Origin: Janibacter sp. CX7
Lineage (GTDB): Bacteria > Actinomycetota > Actinomycetes > Actinomycetales > Dermatophilaceae
Assembly: GCF_024362365.1 (NCBI RefSeq)
Contig: NZ_CP101464.1
Location: forward strand, 1,302,001-1,366,000
Direction: 5' to 3'
Length of the DNA stretch: 64,000 bases
Positions 17,035 through 25,636 of the stretch are shown in pieces. Numbering within the stretch: the stretch's first letter is position 1; each line of letters begins with the position of its first letter. The notes under the pieces are model-generated. The model was not told the origin of the DNA. It saw only the letters and a list, made by a program, of their open reading frames with translations, and did no database searches. Both the position numbers and the translations under genes were made by a program.

Positions 17035-18090
17035 TCAGCCGTCGGTGCCGGTGGCGGGCTGGTCGAGGATCGCCTGCGCACGCGACTTCGCGACGAGCGA
17101 GGAGGCCTCCTGGCGGGCCGGCTCGTCGGCCGCAGCGGCGAGGTGCGACAGGCGCTCGGGGATCGGGCGGCCCCACTTGGCCATGGCCGTCGAGTAGAGG
17201 CGGCCGGCGCGGTAGCTCGAGCGCACGAGCGGCCCGGCCATGACCCCCTTGAAGCCGATCTCCTCGGCGAGCTCGCTCCAGTGGACGAACTCCTCGGGCT
17301 TGACCCACCGGTCGATCGGGTGGTGCAGCTTCGACGGGCGCAGGTACTGGGTGATCGTGATGATGTCGCAGCCCGCGTCGTGCAGGTCGCGCAGTGCGGT
17401 CTCGATCTCGTGGTCCTCCTCGCCCATCCCGAGGATGAGGTTGGACTTCGTCACGAGCTCGGCCTCGCGGGCCATCGACAGCACCTTGAGCGACTTGTCG
17501 TAGGTGAAGGCCGGGCGGATCTGCTTGAAGATGCGCGGCACGGTCTCGAGGTTGTGGGCGAAGACCTCGGGGCGGGCATCGAAGACCTGACCGACGAGCT
17601 CGGGCTTCGCGCCGAAGTCGGGCGGGAGGATCTCGACGCCGGTGTGGGGGTTGAGCTCGTGGATCGCGCGGATCGTCTCGGCGTAGAGCGCGGCCGCACC
17701 GTCGGGCTGGTCGTCGCGGGCGACACCGGTGACGGTGGAGTAGCGCAGGCCCATCTCGCGGACGGACTCGGCGACGCGGCGCGGCTCGTCCATGTCGAGC
17801 GAGGTCGGGCGGCCGGTCGCGATGTCGCAGAAGTCGCACCGTCGGGTGCACACGTCACCGCCGATGAGGAAGGTCGCCTCGCGGTCCTCCCAGCACTCGA
17901 AGATGTTGGGGCAGCCGGCCTCCTGGCACACGGTGTGCAGGCCCTGCCCACTCACGCGGCCCCGGATGGCGTTGTACTCGGGGCCCATCTTGGCGGTGGT
18001 CCGGATCCACTCCGGCTTGCGCTCGATGGGGGTCTCGGCATTGCGCGCCTCGACGCGCAGCAGACGACGTCCTTCGGGTGCGACGGTCAC
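17035..18090 (-). CDS. lipA: lipoyl synthase
   Basis: This 351-residue radical-SAM enzyme inserts two sulfurs into protein-bound octanoyl groups to make lipoate, needed by SucB/E2 and the glycine cleavage H protein. The auxiliary cluster cysteines ([12 protein letters not shown]) and the radical-[13 protein letters not shown] motif are present, followed by a GMGE segment. The GTG start at 18090 was chosen because AGGAGAG lies just upstream and it gives the usual N-terminus ([12 protein letters not shown]). lipB is nearby but separated by an opposite-strand gene. Confidence 0.95.
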   Translation of the reverse strand: MTVAPEGRRLLRVEARNAETPIERKPEWIRTTAKMGPEYNAIRGRVSGQGLHTVCQEAGCPNIFECWEDREATFLIGGDVCTRRCDFCDIATGRPTSLDMDEPRRVAESVREMGLRYSTVTGVARDDQPDGAAALYAETIRAIHELNPHTGVEILPPDFGAKPELVGQVFDARPEVFAHNLETVPRIFKQIRPAFTYDKSLKVLSMAREAELVTKSNLILGMGEEDHEIETALRDLHDAGCDIITITQYLRPSKLHHPIDRWVKPEEFVHWSELAEEIGFKGVMAGPLVRSSYRAGRLYSTAMAKWGRPIPERLSHLAAAADEPARQEASSLVAKSRAQAILDQPATGTDG

Positions 18091-18196
18091 GCAGCTCTCC
18101 TGGCAATCTCGGTGACCCCGGTGGTGTCCGGAGTCACTCCAGACTACGCCTCCACCGTGGAGGGCCGAAGGGGGGCGACACGGACCCCCCTTCGCC

Positions 18197-18211
18197 ACTA
18201 CACTGTGTAGT
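18197..18211. promoter_or_regulatory. 15-bp palindrome, candidate operator/-10 region
   Basis: ACTACACTGTGTAGT is a perfect dyad around a central T, 40 bp before the PNPOx-like gene and within the divergent lipA promoter gap. TACACT within it could serve as a -10 element. It resembles TACA/TGTA operators of BlaI/CopY-type repressors, but the half-site spacing differs by one base. Confidence 0.5.
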
Positions 18212-18250
18212 AGCCGCGGGCGAGGCCCGCGCCCGACGCAGGAGGTCGTC

Positions 18251-18679
18251 ATGACGGAATCACCTGTCCACGTGATGCGCGCCGAGGAGAGCTGGGAGGC
18301 GCTGCATGCCAACGAGTTCGGACGCCTGGCCTTCCACCTCGCGGGGGAGGTGCACATCGTGCCGATCAACTACGCCACGGACGGTGAGGTCCTGCTCTTC
18401 CGCACCTCGCAGGGCAACAAGCTCCTCGGGATCGTCATGAGCGCCGACGTCGCCTTCGAGATCGACGGCTACGACTCCGCGCACGCCTGGTCGGTCATCG
18501 TGCGCGGCAACGCACGGGTGCTCGAGACGACGGACGAGCAGGCGCGGGCCGAGGCGTCGCGGCTGCGCTCGTGGGTCCCGACGGACAAGGACGTCTTCGT
18601 CGAGATCACGCCCCGCGAGGTGAGCGGGCGGCGCTTCGACCTGGCCAAGCCCTGGGAGCACATGATCCCGACCGGCTGA
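18251..18679 (+). CDS. pyridoxamine 5'-phosphate oxidase-like flavin-binding protein
   Basis: This 142-residue split-barrel protein starts at an ATG behind AGGAGGTCGTC. The pattern [36 protein letters not shown] is typical of small FMN- or F420-binding PNPOx-fold proteins, and [18 protein letters not shown] follows. Members act as flavin reductases or F420-dependent reductases, and the substrate here is unknown. It is inserted on the opposite strand between lipA and lipB, with a palindrome in its promoter. Confidence 0.85.
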   Translation: MTESPVHVMRAEESWEALHANEFGRLAFHLAGEVHIVPINYATDGEVLLFRTSQGNKLLGIVMSADVAFEIDGYDSAHAWSVIVRGNARVLETTDEQARAEASRLRSWVPTDKDVFVEITPREVSGRRFDLAKPWEHMIPTG

Positions 18680-18687
18680 CGCGTCGG

Positions 18688-19362
18688 TCAGGCGCCCTGC
18701 GCCTGAGCAGCCCCTGTGGTGAGCGGCAGGTCCTCGGTCATCACCTCGAGCAGGTGGGCCCGGGCCGAAGGGAGGATGTCGGCCACGGTGATGTCGCGAC
18801 CGGTCTCGAGGGCCAGGGTCGAGACGTCGGCATCGGGGATGCCGCACGGGACGATCGTCTGCGTCCACGACAGGTCGCAGTTCACGTTGAGGCTGAAGCC
18901 GTGCATGGCGACGTCGCGCGAGACGCGGATGCCGATCTGGCCGAGCTTGCGGTCGCGGGTGCCGTCGGTGCCGGGCACCCAGATGCCGGAGCGGCCGGGC
19001 ACGCGGGTCGCGGTGACGCCCACGTCGGCGGCGACCCGGATCATCATCTCCTCGAGACGACGCACGTGGGCGATGACGTCGCGCCGTCCGGGCAGGTGGG
19101 CGATCGGGTAGCCGACGAGCTGCCCGGGGCCGTGCCAGGTGATCTTGCCGCCACGGTCGACGTCGATGACGGGGGTGCCGTCCATCGGTCGCTCGTGGGG
19201 CTCGGTGCGCTTGCCCGCGGTGTAGACGGCGGTGTGCTCGAGCAGCAGGGTCGTGTCCTCGAGATCGCCGGCGACGACGGCGGCGTGGACCCGCTTCTGG
19301 TACTCCCACGCGGTCAGGTAGTCGACGGTGTCTGGGGCGAAGCCGAGCTCCTCGAAACGCAT
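18688..19362 (-). CDS. lipB: lipoyl(octanoyl) transferase
   Basis: This 224-residue enzyme transfers octanoate from acyl carrier protein to lipoyl domains, the first step before LipA. Family motifs RGGKITWHGPGQLVGYP (about 70-86), KLGQIGIRVSRDVAMHGFSLNVN (Lys/His active-site region) and PCGI (with the catalytic Cys) are all intact. The ATG lies 7 nt after TAGGCT, indicating a leaderless transcript. Two CCTAGG palindromes lie upstream, between it and the divergent kinase gene. Confidence 0.95.
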   Translation of the reverse strand: MRFEELGFAPDTVDYLTAWEYQKRVHAAVVAGDLEDTTLLLEHTAVYTAGKRTEPHERPMDGTPVIDVDRGGKITWHGPGQLVGYPIAHLPGRRDVIAHVRRLEEMMIRVAADVGVTATRVPGRSGIWVPGTDGTRDRKLGQIGIRVSRDVAMHGFSLNVNCDLSWTQTIVPCGIPDADVSTLALETGRDITVADILPSARAHLLEVMTEDLPLTTGAAQAQGA

Positions 19363-19433
19363 GGCCGCCAGCCTACGCCGCGCCCGCGGCCCTCCCTTCG
19401 CCCTCCGCCACGTCGCCCATCCGCACCCGGCAC

Positions 19434-19467
19434 GAACCCTGCAAGACCCTAGGGTCTTGCAGAGTTC
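19434..19467. repeat. CCTAGG-centred palindrome (copy 2)
   Basis: A 34-bp near-perfect palindrome with one mismatch, outer arm GAACCCTGCAAGACCCT. It is 40 bp centre-to-centre from copy 3 and lies in the divergent lipB/kinase promoter region. Confidence 0.8.
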
Positions 19468-19473
19468 CGCTCG

Positions 19474-19507
19474 AAACCCTGCAAGACCCTAGGGTTTTGC
19501 AGGGTTC
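19474..19507. repeat. CCTAGG-centred palindrome (copy 3)
   Basis: A 34-bp imperfect palindrome (two mismatched pairs) sharing the GCAAGACCCTAGGG core with copy 2 and nearly the same arms as copy 1 at 14872. It lies 59 bp upstream of the kinase start. Confidence 0.8.
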
Positions 19508-19565
19508 GGGGAGGGCTGTGGAAATCTCGGCGGCCGGATCGGCGCGATCCGTCAGGGTGGAGGGC

Positions 19566-21221
19566 ATGGACGAGATCCCACCCGAGGTCCCCGGCTATCG
19601 CCTGACCCGCCTGCTCGGGACCGGCTCGACGTCGACGGTCTGGCGGGCGCGGCGCGAGGCCGACGACGAACTGGTGGCGATCAAGCTGCTGCGCGGAGGA
19701 GCCGACGACGAGGCGCTGCGCGAGTACTCGATGCTCCAGCACGCGGCCGCCGAGCACGTGGTCACCCTGCACGAGGTCCGCGAGGTCGACACCGACGAGG
19801 GGCCGGCCACGGCCCTCGTGCTCGAGCTGCTCGCCGGCGGCAGCCTCGGCCGCGTCGTCGCCGAGCGGGGCCACCTCACCCCGGGGGAGACCGTCACCGT
19901 CATCGCGCCGATCGCCCGTGCCCTGGCCGGGCTGCACGGCCTCGGGGTCGTCCACGGCGACCTCAGCCCGGGCAACGTCCTGCTCGACAGCACCGGACGG
20001 CCGGTGCTCGCGGACCTCGGATTCTCCCGACTGACCGGGGAGGCGCCGGGCGACGTGCACGGCACCGACGGCTACGTCGCGCCGGAGGTCCTCGACGGCG
20101 AGGAGCCCAGCCGGGCCAGCGACGTCCACGCCCTCGGCGCGCTCGCCTGGCTGTGCCTCGTCGGGGAGCCCCCCGGCCACGTGGCGGACCGGCTCGACCT
20201 GGGTGCGGGCCTGGCCGACCACCCCGCCCTCGTCGACGTCGTCGAGTCCTGCCTCGCGGGTGACCCGGCGAGCCGTCCGGAGGCCGACGAGGTGGCGGTC
20301 GACGTCTTCGACGCGGCAGCGGCGCAGCCCCTGCGCATGACCGCCACCGGTGATGTCGCCTCGGGCCTGACGCGGCGCATCCGTGAGGCGGCGGCCCGGG
20401 ACGGGGTGCAGGTGCCCGACTGGCAGCGTGAGCTCGTCGCCGACGAGGCGCCCTCGCCGACCCGGCGGTGGTGGCAGCGCCGACGCGAGGAGGAGCGGAC
20501 CGCGAGCGAAGGACCGCGAGCGCGGGCCGGACGCCACGCGGCACCCCGCCGTCCCCGTGACGAGGACATCGATCTGTCACGCGACGCCGACGTGTCATCC
20601 ACCCGGGACATCGCGCGGGCGGCCGAGCAGGGTCCGAGCAGCCGTCGCCTCGCGGTGGCCGTCACCGTCGCGCTGGGGCTGGCCCTCGCGGTCGTCGTGC
20701 CATGGCGGCAGCTGGCCTCCGCCGATGACGAAGGGAGCGCCCCGCGCCCCGCGTCGGTGGTCGCGACGGACGATCCGGCCGGGACCGGCTCGGCGGACGC
20801 CGCCGACACCCGCGTGCTCACCGATCGCTCCGCACCCCGGTCGGCGCCGGTGCGTCTCGCGCAGGCCCTGACGACGATGCGGCAGCAGGTCGTCACCGAC
20901 CTGGATCCGGTCGTGCTCGGCCGGCTCGACGAGCAGGGCTCACCTTCGGCGACGCGAGATCGCGAGCTGCTCGAGGAGCTGCGTGGGGGTGGGCTGCGCT
21001 ACGAGGGGCTGTCGATGACGGTCCGCTCGGCGAGCCTGGAGCGCACGAGCGGCAGCACCGCCGTGCTGCGCACCGTCGTCGACGAGGGTGCCTACACGGT
21101 CGTCGCCCGCGACGGCTCGCGCCAGCAGCGCCCGGCCCGACGTGCGCAGCGCGCCGATCTCGTGCTCGTGTGGGACGGGAGGTGGCGGGTGCGCGACGTC
21201 ACCGCGTCGGACGCGGGCTGA
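19566..21221 (+). CDS. membrane-anchored Ser/Thr protein kinase-like protein
   Basis: This 551-residue protein has an N-terminal kinase domain (about 10-255), a basic linker, one transmembrane helix (about 361-380) and an extracellular domain with repeated Ala/Asp stretches. The glycine loop LGTGSTSTVW and ATP-binding Lys (VAIKLL, K40) are normal. The catalytic loop reads HGDLSPGN (D132, N137) instead of HRDLKPxN, and the metal motif is DLG (D150) instead of DFG; the APE motif is kept. Activity is plausible but altered. The ATG at 19566 was preferred to the longer upstream ORF because it gives a kinase N-terminus directly. Its 3' end overlaps the convergent epimerase gene by 23 bp. Confidence 0.85.
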   Translation: MDEIPPEVPGYRLTRLLGTGSTSTVWRARREADDELVAIKLLRGGADDEALREYSMLQHAAAEHVVTLHEVREVDTDEGPATALVLELLAGGSLGRVVAERGHLTPGETVTVIAPIARALAGLHGLGVVHGDLSPGNVLLDSTGRPVLADLGFSRLTGEAPGDVHGTDGYVAPEVLDGEEPSRASDVHALGALAWLCLVGEPPGHVADRLDLGAGLADHPALVDVVESCLAGDPASRPEADEVAVDVFDAAAAQPLRMTATGDVASGLTRRIREAAARDGVQVPDWQRELVADEAPSPTRRWWQRRREEERTASEGPRARAGRHAAPRRPRDEDIDLSRDADVSSTRDIARAAEQGPSSRRLAVAVTVALGLALAVVVPWRQLASADDEGSAPRPASVVATDDPAGTGSADAADTRVLTDRSAPRSAPVRLAQALTTMRQQVVTDLDPVVLGRLDEQGSPSATRDRELLEELRGGGLRYEGLSMTVRSASLERTSGSTAVLRTVVDEGAYTVVARDGSRQQRPARRAQRADLVLVWDGRWRVRDVTASDAG

Positions 21222-22116
21222 GCAGGTCGTCGAGGGCGTCGTCGAGATGGGGGTGCCGGTGCTCGAAGCCGGCTGCGTCGAGCCGCTGGGGGAGCACCCG
21301 GGTCGAGGCGAGCGCCTCGCCGGCGAACTCGCCGATCGCCAGCCGCATCGCGACCGCGGGCGTCGGTACCACCGCGGGGCGGTGCAGCCGCCGCCCGATG
21401 CCTCGAGCGAGCTCGCGCTGCCGCACCGGGTGGGGCGCGGTGAGGTTGACCGGCCCTTCGAGGGTCGGGTCCTCGACGAGCCGGGTGTAGACGCCCACGA
21501 CGTCCTCGAGGGAGACCCATGGCAGCCACTGCCGTCCCGAGCCGAGCGGGCCGCCGATGCCGAGACGGCCGACGAGCAGCATCGGGGCCAGGGCGCCACC
21601 GTGGGCGGCAAGGACGATGCCGGTGCGCGCGTGGGCCACGGGGACACCCGCAGCGACGGCGGGAGCCGCGGCGGCCTCCCAGTCGCGGACCACGCCGGCG
21701 AGGTAGGTGCGCCCGGGAGCGGACGCCTCCGTGAGCACCTCGTCGCCGCGGTCGCCGTAGAAGCCGACGGCGGATGCCGTGACGAGTCGTGTCGGGCCGG
21801 CCCCGGCCGCCACCGTCCTCGCGACGAGGTCCGTGCCGTGCACCCGCGAGGTGCGGATGAGCATCTTGTAGGTCGGGGTCCAGCGCCGGTCGCCGACCCC
21901 GGCGCCTGCGAGGTGCACGACGGTGTCGACGTCGGCGAGCACTGCCGGGTCCAGGACCCGACGGTCCGGGTCCCAGGGGCGCTCGTGGTCCCCCTTCGCC
22001 TCACGTCGCACGAGGTGGACCACCTCGTGACCGTCCGCACGCAGGGACGACGACAGCGCGCCGCCGATCAGTCCGGATGCTCCCGTGATGGCGACGCGCT
22101 GTCTTCGTGTGCTCAT
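21199..22116 (-). CDS. TIGR01777-type NAD(P)-dependent epimerase
   Basis: This 305-residue SDR-superfamily protein has an N-terminal AITGASGLIGGALSSSLRADGHEV Rossmann motif, VVHLAGAGVGDRRW, SAVGFYGD, and a C-terminal domain ending in DALDDLL. This is the YfcH/TIGR01777 family, which lies next to sucB in many actinobacteria. The biochemical substrate is unknown. It ends inside the kinase gene and starts 1 bp from the sucB stop, so it is likely co-transcribed downstream of sucB. Confidence 0.88.
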   Translation of the reverse strand: MSTRRQRVAITGASGLIGGALSSSLRADGHEVVHLVRREAKGDHERPWDPDRRVLDPAVLADVDTVVHLAGAGVGDRRWTPTYKMLIRTSRVHGTDLVARTVAAGAGPTRLVTASAVGFYGDRGDEVLTEASAPGRTYLAGVVRDWEAAAAPAVAAGVPVAHARTGIVLAAHGGALAPMLLVGRLGIGGPLGSGRQWLPWVSLEDVVGVYTRLVEDPTLEGPVNLTAPHPVRQRELARGIGRRLHRPAVVPTPAVAMRLAIGEFAGEALASTRVLPQRLDAAGFEHRHPHLDDALDDLLSPRPTR

Positions 22117-22117
22117 G

Positions 22118-23983
22118 TCAGGCCTCGAAGCGGCCTTCCTCCAGACGGGCCTTGACGGTCCCGAGGAAGCGGGCCGCGTCGGCGCCGTCGACCACGCGGT
22201 GGTCGTAGCTGAGCGCGAGGTACATCATCGACCGGATCGCCAGCGTCTCGCCGCCGTCGTCGGTCGTGATGACGACGGGACGGCGCACGATGGCGCCGGT
22301 GCCGAGCATCGCGACCTGCGGCTGGTTGAGGATCGGGGTGTCGAAGAGCGCACCCCGGCTGCCGGTGTTGGTGATGGTGAAGGTCCCGCCCGACAGGTCG
22401 TCCGGCGTGATCTTGTTGTTGCGAGTGCGGTCGGCGACGTCGGCGATCGCCCGGGCGAGACCGGCGACGTTGAGGTCACCGGCGTTCTTGACGACCGGCG
22501 TGAGCAGGCCGCGCTCGGTGTCGACCGCGATCGAGAGGTTCTCCTGACCGTGGTAGACGATCTCCTCGCCCTCGACGCTGGCGTTGATGCCCGGGTGCGC
22601 CTTGAGCGCCTCGGCGGTGGCCAGGGCGATGAAGGGCAGGAAGGACAGCTTCGTGCCCTCGCGGTTGGCGAAGTCGGCCTTGGCGGCGTCGCGGACGCGG
22701 GCCACCTTGGTCATGTCGACCTCGACGACCGTCGTCAGCTGGGCGGAGACCTGCAGCGACTCGACCATCCGCTGGGCGATGACCTTGCGCAGGCGGGTCA
22801 TCTTCTCGCGGGTGCCGCGCTTGGACTGCGGGACATTGGACTCCAGACCGGCCGGGACGCCCGCGGGGGCAGCCGCAGCGGGAGCAGCAGCCGGAGCGGC
22901 GGCGGCCGGGGCGGCAGCCTCCTGCGGCTGGTTCTTCGCCTTGGCGGCGTCGAGCACGTCCTGCTTGCGGATCCGACCACCGATGCCGGTGCCCTGGACC
23001 TGCGAGAGGTCGATGCCGTTGTCGGCGGCGAGCTTGCGCACGAGAGGCGTGACGTAGGCGGCGGCGTCGCCACCGGACGCAGCCGGAGCCTCCGCCTTGG
23101 GGGCCTCCGCCTTCGGGGCCTCGGCCTTGGGGGCCTCCTGCTTCGGCTCCTCCTTGGGTGCCTCCGCCTTGGGCTCCTCCTTCGGAGCCTCCTGCTTGGG
23201 CTCCTCGGCCTTCGGCTCCTCCTTGGGGGCCTCCTGCTTGGGCTCCTCGGCCTTCGGCTCCTCCTTGGGGGCCTCCTGCTTCGGCTCCTCGGCCTTGGGC
23301 TCCTCGGCGGGCGCGGCGGCGCCGCCACCGGAGCCACCGACGATCGCCAGATCGGCGCCGACCTCGACCGTCTCGTCCTCCTGGACGAGGATCTTGGTCA
23401 GCGTGCCCGCGACGGGGGAGGGGATCTCGGTGTCGACCTTGTCGGTCGAGACCTCGAGCAGCGGCTCGTCGACCTCGACGGTGTCGCCCTCGGCCTTCAG
23501 CCAGCGGGAGACGGTGCCCTCGGTGACGGACTCGCCCAGGGCCGGCATGGCCACGGTCGTACCGTCGCCGGAGTCGCTCGACGAGCTCTCGGCCGCGGGG
23601 GCCTCGGCCGGGGTCTCGGCGGCGGGAGCCTCCTCAGACTCCGCTGCCGGGGCCTCCTCGGCAGCCGGCTCCTCGGCGGCAGGCTCCTCGGCGGGAGCCT
23701 CCTCCTGCGCGGAGTCGTCGCCGGAGTCGGAGGCCGCAGGGGCGTCGCCGTCCCCGATGACGGCGAGGTCGGCTCCGACCTCGACGGTCTCGTCCTCCTC
23801 GACGAGGATCTCCTGGATCGTGCCCGCGACAGGCGACGGGATCTCGGTGTCGACCTTGTCGGTCGAGACCTCGAGCAGCGGCTCGTCGACCTCGACCGTG
23901 TCGCCCACGTTCTTGAGCCATCGCGTCACGGTGCCCTCGGTCACGGACTCACCCAGTGCCGGCATGGCAACCCGCTCAGACAT
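22118..23983 (-). CDS. sucB: 2-oxoglutarate dehydrogenase E2, dihydrolipoyl succinyltransferase
   Basis: This 621-residue E2 core protein has two lipoyl domains (about 1-80 and 142-220, each with the [12 protein letters not shown] lysine loop), long Ala/Glu/Pro/Lys linkers, a peripheral-subunit-binding domain ([17 protein letters not shown], about 310) and the catalytic acyltransferase domain. [15 protein letters not shown] lies near the C-terminus. It moves succinyl (or acetyl) groups to CoA. lpdA (E3) lies just upstream and lipA/lipB, which lipoylate it, downstream. The start follows AAGGAGC. The second linker is encoded by a 42-bp tandem repeat. Confidence 0.93.
   Translation of the reverse strand: MSERVAMPALGESVTEGTVTRWLKNVGDTVEVDEPLLEVSTDKVDTEIPSPVAGTIQEILVEEDETVEVGADLAVIGDGDAPAASDSGDDSAQEEAPAEEPAAEEPAAEEAPAAESEEAPAAETPAEAPAAESSSSDSGDGTTVAMPALGESVTEGTVSRWLKAEGDTVEVDEPLLEVSTDKVDTEIPSPVAGTLTKILVQEDETVEVGADLAIVGGSGGGAAAPAEEPKAEEPKQEAPKEEPKAEEPKQEAPKEEPKAEEPKQEAPKEEPKAEAPKEEPKQEAPKAEAPKAEAPKAEAPAASGGDAAAYVTPLVRKLAADNGIDLSQVQGTGIGGRIRKQDVLDAAKAKNQPQEAAAPAAAAPAAAPAAAAPAGVPAGLESNVPQSKRGTREKMTRLRKVIAQRMVESLQVSAQLTTVVEVDMTKVARVRDAAKADFANREGTKLSFLPFIALATAEALKAHPGINASVEGEEIVYHGQENLSIAVDTERGLLTPVVKNAGDLNVAGLARAIADVADRTRNNKITPDDLSGGTFTITNTGSRGALFDTPILNQPQVAMLGTGAIVRRPVVITTDDGGETLAIRSMMYLALSYDHRVVDGADAARFLGTVKARLEEGRFEA
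23187..23310 (-). repeat. 42-bp tandem repeat within sucB linker
   Basis: About three copies of a 42-bp unit (starts near 23187, 23229 and 23271) encode a 14-residue Pro/Glu/Lys repeat ([14 protein letters not shown]) in the flexible linker after the second lipoyl domain. The first two copies are almost identical at DNA level, so copy number may vary between strains. Confidence 0.85.
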
Positions 23984-24019
23984 GCGCCTCTGCTCCTTCT
24001 ATCGAGATGGGATACGTCA

Positions 24020-24037
24020 CAGACTCTCACGAGTCTG
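24020..24037. other. small hairpin between lpdA and sucB
   Basis: CAGACTC (24020-24026), loop TCAC, then GAGTCTG (24031-24037). A 7-bp stem in the 120-bp gap between two co-oriented genes. It could attenuate or process the transcript; the evidence is only the dyad. Confidence 0.35.
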
Positions 24038-24103
24038 CGGGGTCTTGTCCACGGGGCCCACGTCGTGTCCCGTGGAGATCTGCAGGTGCCGCCCTCGTCC
24101 GGC

Positions 24104-25498
24104 TCAGGCGTGCGCGTGCAGGGGCCGGCCGGCGGCGAGCATGGCCGCCTCGCCCAGGGCCTCACCCTGCGACGGGTGGGCGTGCACGAGCGGGGCGACG
24201 TCCTCGGGGTGGGCCTCCCAGCCGACGACGAGCTGCGCCTCGCTGATCAGCTCGCTGACGCCGAGTCCGACCATGTGGACCCCGAGGACGGGGCCGTCCT
24301 TCTCGCGGACGAGCGTCACCGAGCCCGTCGTGCCCCGGATGATGCTGCGGCCGTTGCCGCCCAAGGGATAGGTGACGACCTCGACGTCGTGACCGGCCCC
24401 CTTCGCCGCATCCGTCGACAGCCCGACGGAGGCGATCTCGGGGTCGCAGTAGGTGACCTTGGGGATCGTCACGTCGTCGACCGGTCGCGGGTCGAGCCCG
24501 GCGAGGTCCTCGGCGACGAAGATCCCGTGGGCGAAGCCGCGGTGGGCCAGCTGGAGGCCGGGCACGAGGTCACCGACCGCGCGCACGCCCTCGACATTCG
24601 TGCGCAGCCGCTCGTCGGTCGGGACGAACCCGCGGTCGACGGCGACACCCGCCTCCTCGAAGCCGAGACCCTCGCTGCGCGGACCGCGCCCGACGGCGAC
24701 GAGCACGAGGTCGACCTCGAGCTGGTCGCCGCCCTCGAGGTGCACGACGGCGCGCTGCTCGTCGGCCTCGACGGAGGCGACCCGGGTGGCGGTGCGTGAG
24801 GTGATGCCGCGCTTCTTGAACTCGCGCGTCAGGTGCTTGGAGATCGACGGCTCCTCGGCCGCGACGATCCGGTCGAGCGCCTCGACGACCGTCACCTCGG
24901 CGCCGAAGCTGCGCAGCATCGAGGCGAACTCGACGCCGATGACGCCGCCGCCGAGGACCGCGACCCGCTGCGGGATCGTCTCGAGGTTCATCGCCTGGTC
25001 GCTCGTCATGACGCGCGGCCCGAGCTCGACGCCGGGGATGGTGCGCGCGTACGAACCCGTCGCCAGCACAACGGTCTTCGCGCTGACGCGGGTGGTGCCC
25101 CCTTCGCCCTCGACCTCGACGGTGCCGGCGTCGACAAGGCGACCGCGGCCGCTGACGACCTCGATGCCCGCCTGGCCGATGAGGCCGGTCAGGCCCTTGT
25201 GGAGCTGCCCGATGACCTTGTCCTTGCGGGCGTGCAGGGCCGTGGTGTCGATGCCCTCGAAGCTCGTGAGCACCCCGTGGGCGGCACCGGCCCGCGCGCC
25301 GTCGGCGAGCTCGGCCGCGTGGAGGAGCGCCTTGGTCGGGATGCACCCGCGGTGCAGGCAGGTCCCGCCGATCTTGTCCTCCTCGACGAGCGCGACCTTC
25401 ATGCCCAGCTGCGCTGCCCGCAGCGCGCAGGCATATCCGCCGCTGCCGGCTCCGAGGACGACGAGGTCGAAGGGGGTCGAGGTCGCGGGGTCTGCCAC
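24104..25498 (-). CDS. lpdA: dihydrolipoyl dehydrogenase
   Basis: This 464-residue FAD disulfide oxidoreductase (E3) reoxidises dihydrolipoamide with NAD+. It shows the FAD motif VVLGAGSGGYACALRAAQLG, the redox-active disulfide GGTCLHRGCIPTK (about 43-55), the NAD-binding VAVLGGGVIGVEFAS and the C-terminal HAHPSQGEALGEA with the catalytic His. The GTG start at 25498 was preferred to the ATG 36 bp upstream because AAAGGAGC precedes it and the resulting length is typical. It sits immediately upstream of sucB. Confidence 0.95.
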   Translation of the reverse strand: MADPATSTPFDLVVLGAGSGGYACALRAAQLGMKVALVEEDKIGGTCLHRGCIPTKALLHAAELADGARAGAAHGVLTSFEGIDTTALHARKDKVIGQLHKGLTGLIGQAGIEVVSGRGRLVDAGTVEVEGEGGTTRVSAKTVVLATGSYARTIPGVELGPRVMTSDQAMNLETIPQRVAVLGGGVIGVEFASMLRSFGAEVTVVEALDRIVAAEEPSISKHLTREFKKRGITSRTATRVASVEADEQRAVVHLEGGDQLEVDLVLVAVGRGPRSEGLGFEEAGVAVDRGFVPTDERLRTNVEGVRAVGDLVPGLQLAHRGFAHGIFVAEDLAGLDPRPVDDVTIPKVTYCDPEIASVGLSTDAAKGAGHDVEVVTYPLGGNGRSIIRGTTGSVTLVREKDGPVLGVHMVGLGVSELISEAQLVVGWEAHPEDVAPLVHAHPSQGEALGEAAMLAAGRPLHAHA

Positions 25499-25577
25499 GA
25501 GATGCTCCTTTGCACGGGATGTGTCCGGGGTCACGGACCGGCCCCAGCGTAAGGGGTTCTCGGCGTCAGGTGCCCAA

Positions 25578-25619
25578 TCGAAGAAGAAGCGCCCGGTCGA
25601 CCGGGCGCTTCTTCTTCGA
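25578..25619. terminator. 42-bp palindromic terminator after pepA
   Basis: A perfect loopless palindrome with 21-bp arms beginning TCGAAGAAGAAGCGCCCGG, 18 bp past the pepA stop and 80 bp before lpdA, with A/T-rich outer arms. It separates the two minus-strand transcription units. Confidence 0.88.
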
Positions 25620-25636
25620 ATGGATCTGCGTGGGTG

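Noticed and set aside
22085..24799. Long plus-strand ORF of about 900 codons
   Set aside because: It is antisense to sucB and lpdA. Its Leu/Gly-rich repeats mirror the sucB linker codons; no domain was recognised.
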